A DNA stretch of 64,000 bases from Nemopilema nomurai (taxonomy: Eukaryota; Cnidaria; Scyphozoa; Rhizostomeae; Rhizostomatidae), in assembly GCA_003864495.1 (NCBI GenBank), contig ML133475.1, forward strand, positions 693,435 through 757,434, given 5' to 3'. Within the stretch, counting starts at the first letter, position 1. The number at the start of each line of letters is the position of its first letter. Below the pieces are notes generated by a model. The model was not told where the DNA came from, did no database searches, and worked only from the letters and a program-made list of their open reading frames with translations. The position numbers were made by a program, and so were the translations under genes. Below are positions 51,401 through 62,426 of this stretch, in pieces.

Positions 51401-51486
51401 GAATTTGAATTGGGAAGTTGAAACTGGCTTCCCTCGCCAGGGCACACGAAAAAGAGTGCAAAACAGCAGAGTAACGTCTTGGCCAT
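42483..51486 (-). CDS. DBH-like copper monooxygenase (MOXD1/DBH family), DOMON plus copper type II domains
   Basis: Exons: 51211-51486, 49397-49543, 48255-48437, 47618-47710, 47038-47217, 46516-46618, 45962-46122, 45463-45624, 45024-45062, 44577-44636, about 43624-43766, 42795-42949, 42483-42701. A signal peptide (MAKTLLCCFALFFVCPGEGS) leads into a DOMON domain (to about 200), then the N- and C-terminal copper monooxygenase domains. All copper ligands of the family are visible: His-His in IVHHLVLYACDD (247-248), His in VLESHFNN (319), His-x-His in FPHAHDSAIAIRT (402, 404) and Met in REMCFNFMMYYP (477). It should hydroxylate a small substrate with ascorbate in the secretory pathway or outside the cell; the substrate is unknown. 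The start is the Met opening the signal peptide; an upstream in-frame Met has no such context. The 3' edge of the eleventh exon, next to a MITE, does not join the twelfth in frame as drawn, so about 50 residues there are uncertain. Confidence 0.88.
43125..43407. mobile_element. MITE, family C, copy 2
   Basis: About 283 bases ending tacaatctctgccaaaagt and acttttggcagagattgta, with the same inner G/C-run inverted pair as 10857-11141. It lies between the last exons of the monooxygenase gene. Confidence 0.85.
43920..44320. mobile_element. MITE, family A, copy 1 (TACACGCTT ends)
   Basis: About 400 bases with inverted ends of 26 bases (tacacgcttgtttataagga and tccttataaaaaagcgtgta), flanked by TA. 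The whole interior matches 53460-53862. No transposase frame. In an intron of the monooxygenase gene. Confidence 0.88.
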
Positions 51487-53459
51487 CGCAATTGTGTGCG
51501 TGACTCTTACCTTCCCAGGGCAATGAGTTTGAATAGATGGAGTTCTTTGTTTGCGGAGGTGAGTGATTAGTGGCTGATTTTCAAGGCGTTCTCCAGTGGC
51601 GAATGGAAAGTCAAACGCTGACAGGGGCACCAGACGTGCAGAAATGTAGAAGTGTAGGTACCTGTTGCTCTGGCAACCGTACTTTAAATGAATGAAGAGA
51701 TCTTTCATTAACTTCATAGAGCAAATTGGACGCGTGGATTAAAGGGTTGCCAGGGAGCGATCTCAATAATTTACTTGGCTGAAAGAAGCACTTGGAGAAA
51801 TCGAAAGACACTGCTGAGAAATGTAATGAAAATCTTCTGGTTTTGTATGGTTGGTGTATTTGGTGTAAGAACGTGTGTTGCCTCGCAATAATATTTGAGC
51901 ACAGACGAATTGGTTTCAAGGGTGGGGAGCCACGCACAAGCATAGATTGTGGTAGGAATATAAAATTATTGAATTGGATTATTATTCGTATATTCATGAA
52001 TTAAATACATGAAGCTAAATGATAAAGAAATGAATTTGTACTAGAAGTCAATAAAGATTAAGACCATTTCGCAAATGAACACCTGCATCTACTTTAATGG
52101 CATTAGGTCAATGTGTGTGCTTCTGTTTACTTAGATGTTCGCATTCCTTTGTTCGGGAGAAGTGCTTCGAAGCACGTGTCTCCTCCTCTCTGTTTTTTTT
52201 TGCGTTTACCCAACAATGGTTGTATCCACGTCACGCAACTTCTTAGAAACGGCCTCCGCATTCCTCGATTGCCTCCGCATACCCGCATTTTTGTTGTTTT
52301 TAGGGTGGCTTTATTGGTACTCCTACCATCAACCATACTCTTATTATCTATAGGTAACCAAAGTGCAAGGCTAGAAGGCATTTTTCTAATAACTCTTGGC
52401 CTTGTTACTTTAGGCTTCTAGGTGGATGTGACTCTTTAAGCGTTACACACTTTTGTATAACAAGACCAAATATTTTTCCGAGCCTCAATATTCTTAAAAA
52501 TTTGTAATTTTTAATTTTAAATTTGTAATTTGTAATTTTAAAAATTTTCGATTTTGGGCCTAAAATCATTCTTAAATCATTCGTTAGTATGTACACTGGC
52601 GTTTAATCATATGTTGTTCCACCTGTTACGTGTGTACGCTTTGTAATTTCACACGCTCAAAAAATAATGTCGGACAGCAATTGTACAGCAAGAGGGCTAT
52701 TGGAAACGAGATCCATTGCATGCATAAACTTTGTACGCCGCTTGGCATGTGTTATATTTTCGAAGTCGAATCAAATCCAGTTTTACTCAATGATTAAAAA
52801 CGAATGACTGCAATGGAGCATATTATAAAACTTATCGAAAACGAAAACTTGACCCCTCTTTGTCCATAAAAACTTTGCATAATAGTCTGATAACGAAAGG
52901 TTTATCGCTCAGATCGTAAAGGAACAATTTGCACTGAGCTGGTTAATTTTCATTCCCATAAGCGGGTACATATGTTATTTGTTGTGATGTGGCATTCGTG
53001 GGCCACCGAAGCAGACACTCCTGATTCACCATTTGTAATTCAACCCGAGGCGTGCTGTCATAGCAATGTAGTATAACCTGATGCTATAGTCTTTTGAACA
53101 CACCAGGGCTGGCACCAATGGCGTGTCTCTCTTGTCTTCTCATCTGGTCTTTCTTGACAGAAAGCTTCTTGCCCACTTAGCTTGACGAACAGGAGGTTCC
53201 GTCTATTGGCAAGTTCTAAGGCAAGTTCAATGGTACAGCTGTCATGTACAGCGTGAAAGTATAAACAACGGCATTTTGTCAAAACTGTAGAAAGCTGCAT
53301 TCTTCAAGTAGGATTATGACATACGACAAAGAGTAGCAGGAAGACATTTGAAAGATGATTAGAAGATCGCAAGAGCTGTAACACAAAGCGCCTAATAGCA
53401 GTGAGATAAAAGGACATGTGGCTACTAAACGACGAAATGCATTCTACTGGCATCTGAGC
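51487..53459. other. Intergenic space upstream of the monooxygenase gene
   Basis: The region next to 51486 should contain the monooxygenase promoter; I see no clear TATA box. An AT-rich self-complementary stretch (aatttgtaatttttaatttt) lies near 52495-52555. Frames such as 52113-52421 and 53058-53300 have no homology I recognise and no splice context. No gene is supported. Confidence 0.5.
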
Positions 53460-53862
53460 TACACGCGCTTCTTTCATAAGGAACCACTTTATAAGGAACC
53501 TACATGTAGAAGGCCGAAATATATCAAGAACTTATACTACTAAAAACGAAATCCCTAAGGAACTTTTCGATTTGAAATGTTTTATAACTGCAAGCATCAA
53601 GAGCTAAAAAGCCGGTTCCATTCATTTACAGCCAATACTCTCATAGATTGTTTGCTATTCGTGTGTCAAGTGCTTTATTGAGTAGTTTCCGCATATTCTA
53701 TCTCGCCCCTCTCTCTATTAAGTGTTAAGGCGTATTGATGTGCAGTGAAAATTAAGGAACTTTTAAGGAACTTTTGGTACTAAGATCTGATGACTTGAGG
53801 TCTACGGATAAGGAACTTTTGGAACTAGGCCTTGTGGTAGGTTCCTTATAAAAAAGCGTGTA
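53460..53862. mobile_element. MITE, family A, copy 2
   Basis: Close relative of 43920-44320 with the same right end (tccttataaaaaagcgtgta). The left end carries a partial duplication of ataaggaacc, giving two tandem copies of the inner part of the inverted repeat. Confidence 0.88.
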
Positions 53863-54126
53863 TTTCTAATTCTGTTTCGTTTTTTCATTTTTAAGAGAGG
53901 GCATATTGCGGTTCAGGAGATTAAATGTGCATCAATTTACGATAACATTACACTTCGTGGCGTGTAAATTGACTTTCTAGAATAACCACGGATTGTTGTG
54001 TTCAGAAACAGACGAATGTTTTGAGATTATACTTTGATTATAAATGACTTAGTAGTTTACAAGGCTATAATGATTCAGGGCTTACATTTCGATCTCCACT
54101 CGTTTCGTTAACTTTAAATTAACCTC

Positions 54127-54255
54127 AGGGCCTCCGACGAAGATGAGGAGAAGATGCACTTTTTTCAAAGACAATAGAGCTTTTCTAAATATCTTTTGTT
54201 ATGATTGTTAAAATCTTCCTTGGCCCCTCCACTTTACAACCTGCGTCGGAGCCCT
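54127..54255. mobile_element. MITE, family B, copy 2
   Basis: About 129 bases from agggcctccgacgaa to gcgtcggagccct, interior matching 37059-37188. The 81-codon frame at 54310-54555 just beyond it is unrecognised and not called. Confidence 0.8.
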
Positions 54256-55008
54256 TGAACCTTGATTCCCCCATATGCTCGTCACGTAACTTGATATACT
54301 AATTACTACATGTCAATAATTACAACACGGATGACAAATTTGCATTCATATGAATACTTTTCTAGAGAGGACTTAAGAGCTGTCAAAATAAATTCTGTTT
54401 TGAATGAGTTGAACTCCCACGATATTGAAGAGTGCTCTTCAGTTTATGTGCCAAAAGGTTCTAGATATACGTGGGAGGAGAAGGGGGAGGCTGAAGCCCA
54501 GTACCGAAATAAGGACTACTGGGGCACTGGGCCAACATTTGATTGGGGCCCTTAGAGCACTACTTCATGTAGGTTTTTAAAACGTTGCTCGGAGCCCCCT
54601 GAAGTTGACCATCTTAGGGGCCCAGTAGGCCCATGGGTAAATGCGTCACTGCTTAAGCCTGAATCAGAAATGTATGATCAGTCGAAAGTATATTTAAGCC
54701 TAGTGACATTAGGGTTGCATTAAGATCATGCTAGCAGTTAAGTATGATTGAAGCCCAACGAGATTTGACGAGGATTAGATGTGGATTGATTAACATATCT
54801 ATTCAACTCGGTGCATTCCTTATAAGAAGATCACCAAAACACCAATATATTTTGCTTTCAGTGAAATCTACGAAAATCCTAATTATATTGGGTGCGGCTA
54901 CAAGGATCTAAACTTTATAATGACACTGATGACAATAGATCCTTCTTTGGCTTGAATTGGTACAACTACAACAAAATTAAACTTCCATGCACGTTCTTAT
55001 GATAAACC

Positions 55009-58000
55009 TTAAAACACAGCCGATTTAACAGTTTGTTGGTGCTTAGCCTTCAAAATCAAATCCAGATCACCCTTATTATGCAGAAACACTGGCTCAGCTT
55101 TCAGGCCCAGCACCATCCTTTGAAGAGCACTGTTCGTTCTCTCAGTCTCAAGGGCCGCAAAAATAAGAATACCCCGGCCATCACACGAACCTGGTTCGAT
55201 TTCTATGCCAACTGCCATCAGGCTCCGCAAATACCCGCCTAATTTTGCCTCCACAATGGTATAGCCACGCCATCGCAGCTCGCTAACGTGGGACCTGATT
55301 TCCAGCGAAACAACAACATGGCCTGGCGGAGGAAATTTGCTGACAGCAAACAAAGTGTCGCACGATGCTGATTGGTTGAGCAGAGTGACAGCTAAGACAA
55401 AAGCGTCTATTGTTTTCTCGATGAATTCCCTTGGGACGGTGTCTTTGCATATACGAGACCAGTACTGGATATCCAACGTGCACAGGTACTCGAAGCTCGT
55501 CCTTACAAGTTCCGAGAACTCACTGTGGCTGTCCGATGACTTTGTAAACATCTCCGCCAGAGCACGAACAATATGGAACGTGCGGACACAATGGAAGGCG
55601 TTCCCTTTCAAGTGTTTCGTTTTTAAGTAATGAACAATTACATCAACCAGACGACCAAATTCTGCTGTACTTATCTTGCCAGCAATGCAGGTTATAACAC
55701 GTTCAAGAAACATTACCCCTTCTAACGGTTTCTTTACGTCATCCCCACTGTTGATAAACAGCTCTTTGAGACTAGATGGGGTGTTATGCACAGCCGAAAG
55801 ACAAGGTGCAAACACTATATCGAAATCAGCTGGTGGAAAATTTCTTAAACAGAGTCGGAACTTCAATCTAGGGCACTTGATACCAGTGGCTGAATGGATA
55901 TACCTTACGCCTCTTCGGATGAGCTCTGCCTCAAGCTTCAAGACACACTCATCCTGTCTAAGGTAATCTGGTGCTAGAAAACACAGGTCGACGTCACTTC
56001 TCCTTTTCAACGGAAAAGAGCCAAACACTTTTAGAAACTCATCGTCCACTCTTTGGTCCAATTCCAGGCAGGTGCGCCAGGCATCTTTGATGAATTTAAT
56101 TCCTTTTTCAATAACTACTTCGAATGTTGAATCAATTCCAAAGCCAAAATCACCAACCATTCCCTGAATATTTTGAGCAAACCCGGCCTTTTTAGGTCGG
56201 TCAACCTTTGCCACATGATATATGTCGAACGCGATATCTTTATACTCTTTCTTCATACGTTTGAATGCGCCAATATTGTCTTGCCGGTCATCCCAAAACT
56301 TCACACATTTGACGGTGGGGAATTCCTTGAGCAAGCCTTTTACAACATCAGTCTTGAAGGATGATACTTTGGCCATGGCTTTGGAAGCCTTGTCAAGGCC
56401 GTCATCAGGCTTTAAATAGCATCTTTCAGGATGGATCCCGTACTCTCGAAGCACCTCAAGAACACCGTCCACAGTGCGCTTTAGCCTTCCTGTCAGAAGT
56501 ACCGTAAGTGACTGGGCCCTTCCCAGATGACCTTTGAAGTCCATGAATGACGGGCCAGGGTAGCTACGAAGCGGCCACTGCAAAGATTCTGCCCGCCCAA
56601 TCCAGCTAGTGTGTGCCCACCTCTCTCCTAAAAACAATGGTCGGATTTAGTATTGACAAACAATGCAGACATTTATAGAAATGCCTTCTGATTCAATCAG
56701 ATGTCATTACTATTGCTGAATGCCTAAAATTTAAAGTATTTTCATAAAGAATTTGACTTCCCTAATGTGCCAAACATACAAAATATTGCATTTTGCTCTA
56801 GACCTAGGGCAAAAGCGTTACGCATTGAATAGCATAGGAGCTTTTAAACTAATCCATCGTAGTGATATCAATCAATCAACGAACTAATCAGTCAATCGAG
56901 CGATCAATCAGTCAATCGATCAGCCAACCAATCAGCCAAGTAGCCATTCAAACAGCCAATCAACCGAGCGATTGATCGAGCATTCAATCAATGATAGATA
57001 TAAATTAAGACCCTACAATGGAAACAATATTGTGATATACCTGTTAGCTCTTGATATAGTTTTCTCCCTTCAACCGGCCCTGGTGTTTCGAATAACGTAC
57101 CATCAAAATCAAACACGAACAATGATTCGACAACTTCTGGACCTATAAAAAGCTCAGGAGATCCATCGACTTGAGTACAGGACCGTTCTTCATCCTCGCC
57201 TCTCTCTGGAACCTTCTTCTGATTTCTATCTTGATCTTTGCTGTTGGCTTTCAGTACTTGGTTGCATATTTCGTGGTATTGGGAAGGTACAGTCACTGCA
57301 ATGCTGTTCTTTGATCCAATGTCGACCTGAACTCCTATTGTGCCGGACAGAACAAGGCCATCCGGTGGCGCAATCCAGGCAGATTTGTTGCTCAACGCCA
57401 TTTTGGCATGCTGCGGGGCCGCCTTTTTGCTGTGAGAAATGGTAATATGTGGTATCTCAATTCTACAGCAAGGTTCTCCAATCTCCTTGACGGCAACTGC
57501 TTGCATCACATCTGAGCAAATGTATCCGAGTACGGAAACTTCGTGCTTCTTCCCAACCGGGATATGCGGTAACTCCTCCTTCAACGGCTTATAGGCCAAG
57601 GTCAAATGACTTCCAGTCACTTTGGAATGCAATGCTGGATACACCTCAAACAGCTTTTGCTGAGAAGCACTGTCCAGATAGCAAGCGGAGAACAAAACTC
57701 CGTTTGCATTCACACGTGACTGTTTTCTTCTGCAAAGCTCCAGCAATGAGATTTGTTCATCCGCGTGTCCAAACTGAGGCTCCAGCAAAACCGCGTTTTC
57801 GTCCGGCTCCCATCGTTTCCAAGTCCTAAGGGTGGCGTCGTAGTCTACCTTGTGTTGTGATCGGGCGATAAACTTCTTCAGTGTTTCCTCATCAGCACAC
57901 GACATCTCCAACACATGTGATGAGTACCCGCACAGCTTTGCAATCCTCTCATATATTCCATATTCCAAAGCTTGAGAATTTGTGTTATCCACGACGATCG

Positions 58001-61000
58001 TGTTTAAATCCTTGGAAATGGCATCAACAAACTTCTTCTGGCATTTTATATGTGCACTAGCAAGTTCACTCGCACTGAAAATATACCCGGACATCTTATT
58101 CTCAGAATATTCATCTGCACTGCAAACAGCCATTTCACTTCCGTCATAACATTTCCCCTCTTTGCAGTTGCTGATGAGGTGCGACTTTCCGCTCCCCTGA
58201 AGCCCCCTTAGAATAAAAACATTCCGTTCTTCATGCTTCACATCTGGCTTCTTGCTGAGGAAGCTTTCAATGTGGCACACAGCCTTTTCAAATTGGACTT
58301 CGTCGTCTGATAGTAGAGCTAAAAAAGAAAATAAATCTTGCTTCAAGATTGATTAAGTAAGCAATGGATTGTTGTTCAAAACAAATAAATGAAGATTTTG
58401 TCATCGTTAATTAGACTATAAATATTAGACGTTTCTGACGGTATTTATTGCAATACCAAAGATGATAATCGTAGACACGACATTCGGATAAAATTTATCC
58501 AACATGGTAAAAAGTGTTCAGTGTACAGTTTACTAAAAAGTGGTGGATATCTGCTAGCTGCTAGAGTACTAACAATCAATTGTTTATCGAGTATTTACGT
58601 GTTCGACTTTTGTTCTCCTGAAAGATGTTTAATTTGAGAAAGAGCTCAAATTTGAATTATCTATCAATCATCATTTTGAAAGGAAAATTTTATAAGCGCC
58701 CCTTTCGAATAAGCGCCCATCTCGGATAAGCGCCCCCTTAAAAGCAGAAATATTAGATAAGCGCCCGGGCGTTTATTCGAACGATTACGGCATGGTAATT
58801 TATACGAGTAAATGCATGGGACAAGCAAAAGGTTTCACAAAAATCTACTCTGCTTTTGACGCGAAATTGCAAAAAAATGTGTCATTAATTATGATCTGAA
58901 CGTTTGGAAAATATCTCACCCTGAACAAGCTCATCTCCTTTTTGTTCTGTAAAAACGCTCTTCTCAGTCAGCCAGATGACATGGTTTGAAATTACATTAG
59001 GCAGCTGGTCTGAGATGCACAACAGTGAATTAATCTTCGAACCAAGCTTGACATAAAACCCACTATCATCTCTTTGTTTGCTTGTAGAGCAGAGGAAAAT
59101 TTCCTGAACACCTGACTTGCCAAAGAGACTTTTGGCATGATGCTCATAATAGTTTGGATCAATCCGTTCAAAATGCAGCTCCCGACATATTGGCCTTGAC
59201 AGCTTGACTATAGTGACATGAGGACAATATGGCTCTCTATTTCCACATGCATGCAGACCAGCATCCTTCAGCTTCAACAATAGAATGCTTACAAATTTGC
59301 ATAGAGATGCATTTTCATAAACCTTGACATGAAGCACACGGCCATGGAAGTTACCAAGATGCTGAAACAACAGCTGTTTAAATGAAGGTAACATACAGAC
59401 AAGCAAAGGCTGTAGGGAATCAAGCACTCTCAATGCCCTTTCTTGTTCTTCTTTATTTTGCAGTTTTAGCATGCATAAAGTAACATGCAGCTCAGTCTGT
59501 TTCAGGCAGCTGTTTTCCAGCAAAGAATTGCAGGAAATTATTTCTTGCTGTACCTAGAGGAATGAACAATGAGCTCTTATTCAAAGTAAACAGGCCTTAA
59601 GGTTGCTCTATTGCATACAACAAAATAGAATGAAATATTGATATGTGGAAATGTGCATTGATATATGCACTTTTCTATCATTGCACTCCATAAGCAAACA
59701 AAGCTGTTTTTATAAAATGAAATTATGGTTTATCAAAGATATGACTCAAGCTATTTCAATGCTAACAATTTAATATCGTAATGCAACAAAAACTGACTTT
59801 CCAATTTAAATGATCTCCATAATCTTCTATTTCTGTGGCTACAAAAATTGATAATTTTGAGAATCTTATTATTCAGAACTCCCTTACCTCAAAGATCTTC
59901 TTTCTGATGGCATGGTCTGCAACTTTGAAGCAAAAGAAGAAGTTTGGCCTGTCCTTTTCATTCCTTCTTCTGTGAGTAGCAACAGGCTGTAGATTATCAT
60001 CCCTATCATCATCATCTTCACTGCTTGTACTATCCTCTTCATGTGGAATACTGGCAGCTGCTTCTTTTCCTTCACAGTTTCCAATACCAGGAATCACATC
60101 TCCAACTTCCAAATTTGAACTGTCCTGAATTACTTGGTAAATATGCTTGCCATTACCAGTTGAGCCAAAAACCTTGTCAAGTCGGGTTCTTTTATCCCAC
60201 ACAATGACGTCCTTATATTTAAAGTACTGGATACGATGCTTTGGTATAGCCAGGACTGAATAGTCAACCGATGCAATGTCCTCCCAACTAAAGCTACTAA
60301 AAGGCTTCTCTACAATGCCTATAAACCTATCTAGATACCCAATGATGAAATGCTCTGTAGGCAGCTCATCATCCCATAGTATTCTTGATATTACATCAAC
60401 AGCAGTTTTCATTGACATCTTCTTCTCCTTGTGGTTGTTGGATGCCTCACCCTCTCCTCTTCTATCAGTACAGTGCCTCTCTACAGCTTTTGCAGTGTTT
60501 GACCTATCATCAATTGGCATTTGAGCAGCGTCTTTGACTACATTGCCAGGATGTTTGTGCAAGCAATTATTTCCAAATCTGCACTTTCCTTCAATGAAAA
60601 ATTTGCACAGTTTTTGCATTTCAGGTTTAGCCTCAACATGATTTTCCACCTCAAAATTGTTGTGTGAGCTCCAGGTACGGGCTGATTCAATAGCATCATA
60701 AAGATAGTTTTCTTCTTTGGATTCTAAACACACAGCAATCAAGCTCTCAAGCTCTTTGCACATTCTTGGTGTTCCTCCTTTAATTGCCACTTTTGGAGTC
60801 ACTGAGGGGTAATCTTCTAAAAAGATAGGAAAAACCTTCAAATGAGTAAAAAATCACCTAGTAAATAAAATAACAACTAGAAGAACTAATTCTAAATCTC
60901 AAAAAAGGATACTGTATATAAAACTTATAATAGACCATATATAAACCTTTTCCTTGAAAGCTGGTTTATGGAATAGTAAATTTTTTGACCAACGTTGAAC

Positions 61001-62378
61001 AAGATATCATTAAGATGGCAAAAATATGCAAAGTGTACTCACATGGTGGGTATGGGGGCTTATGCAACTACAGCACTACATAATTATGAACACCAGAGTA
61101 TGGAAAACTGATGGTCATGTTAAACGCTCTGACAGAAAGAATCAGGCTTAGATCCAGAGAAAATTTGAAGAAAGCAGTTGATAACAGGGGCATCAAAAAA
61201 TTTTTGGAACTTTGTTTTGAGTGTTTGCTTTACATAAAAATTGCAGACTTTACTACTAATAAAAAGTCCTCTATTCAAGTTTTATGAAAATTTTTTCAAA
61301 TTGCATAAAATCAGTACTTTATAGCTTTAAGATAACTAAATGTATCTATTTTCAGAGACAGCATTTCAAAATCAAGCCTTGAAGACCTAAGAAGCAAGCT
61401 TAGTGATAGAGGAGGACCTAGGTCTGCTGTAAAAGAAATTTTTTTTAACTTAAGCCTTAAGCCTGCATCTCCAGGACTAAAATATAACAAAATAAATACC
61501 ATACCTCTCAGAATAGACAGTTGGATGATACTAATTGACTATTGATTTTTAGAAAAAAATTTGGAACAGAGGATTCATGCTAAAACTTTGGCGATTTATG
61601 GTTAGGAAAGGGAGAATGGATGACCATTGGTTCAGATTGCAGCCTCCTGAAAGCATATTTGCATCTTCAAGCGCTTTTTTTTGGAAAAGTATTCTCGTGT
61701 AACAAAGGCTTTAACTGCTAATGGACTAGTGCCTGGAGGCTTCACAATAGGTTTTTCAAAAAGGATGCAAAATTTCAAAAAGGGTGCCAAAACAACTGCT
61801 CCCAGTTGCCCCCATTTCCCTATATCCTCACTGGACAAAATCATGTTTTAAGTTTTTTATTACAACTGATGTTAAGCTGTGACAAATTAATCTAGCAACA
61901 GGGATTTTCTACGGCAAAACAATAATGAATTCAACCAATGAGCATAAACAAACCAGATATGTCATGTGCATAACATGTGGCAAAAGTTACTGCAACACTG
62001 AATGCACTCTTAAACGTGCTTGAATATAGAAAAAAACAAATATCCAAGAAGCAAGACAGCAAGAAAGGCATTAGTCGTAGCTTGATTGGTCCGAGTTTCG
62101 AATACAAAACTCAAAAGAAAGAACTTATATAATTTTCCAATACATGCTTCACTTCATGTAAAGAAATTAAGATAACATAACTCATCAATATTTCTTTCGC
62201 TAAACAGTCTTGAAGGCAGCGAAACTAGCCATGAGATATGTATTGTCTTACCTGATAATAAAAACTCAACAGACATATTGGCACTGACTTTGCATTCAAG
62301 ACGAAGAGGAAGCTCCGGTCCATCCAGCACTGTCAAATCGTCTTCGAAAATAGCTTTTAGAACTTCAATTTCCTCCAT
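55009..62378 (-). CDS. Multidomain RNA end-repair protein: RWD, CCCH, MJ1316, 2H, kinase, 2H, HAD, nucleotidyltransferase
   Basis: Five exons: 62252-62378, 59888-60816, 58920-59553, 57041-58318, 55009-56627. All junctions keep frame; 4587 nt, 1528 residues. RWD domain (1-100; EEIEVLKAIFEDDL, YPSVTPKV), split by the first intron. CCCH zinc finger: C113, C121, C127, H131. MJ1316/DUF504 domain, predicted to recognise cyclic RNA ends (180-262; ISRILWDDEL...RIQYFKYKDVIVWD). An acidic linker follows. First 2H phosphoesterase: H375-x-T377 and H464-x-T466. This front half matches LENG9 in order. Then a P-loop polynucleotide kinase-like domain (GLQGSGKS 602-609, VVDNTN about 674) and a second 2H domain (HLTL 801, HITIS 854), as in CNPase or the kinase-CPDase half of fungal tRNA ligase. 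HAD phosphatase: DFDGT with D967 and D969, LLTGR 1033-1037, DDR 1102-1104. Its DFDGT and LLTGR flank the last splice junction. Last, a polymerase-beta-type nucleotidyltransferase: GS 1192-1193, D1201 and D1203, third Asp 1257 or 1259. Inferred role: healing broken RNA ends and adding nucleotides. No ligase motif seen. The start is the first ATG in the frame; an upstream exon is possible (acceptor near 62418). Confidence 0.9.
56875..56990. repeat. Degenerate (CAAT)n tract
   Basis: Many imperfect caatca/agccaat words in the last intron of the repair gene. Confidence 0.8.
58688..58775. repeat. ATAAGCGCCC cluster
   Basis: Four direct copies of (a/t)ataagcgccc (near 58692, 58709, 58727 and 58756) and one inverted (gggcgtttatt) in an intron of the repair gene. 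Resembles the end of a dispersed repeat. Confidence 0.7.
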
Positions 62379-62426
62379 ATCAGAGCTGGTCAGCTTTTCA
62401 AATGTATTAGATCTTGTCCTGAGCAA

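Noticed and set aside
51487..51717. 77-residue N-terminal extension of the monooxygenase frame
   Set aside because: The downstream Met at 51486 directly opens a signal peptide, which must be N-terminal; the extension is treated as 5' UTR.
53058..53300. 80-codon minus-strand frame rich in Cys and Arg
   Set aside because: No family, no splice partner, in a repeat-rich intergenic region.
54310..54555. 81-codon plus-strand frame next to MITE B copy 2
   Set aside because: No recognised family or gene context; probably repeat-derived or chance.
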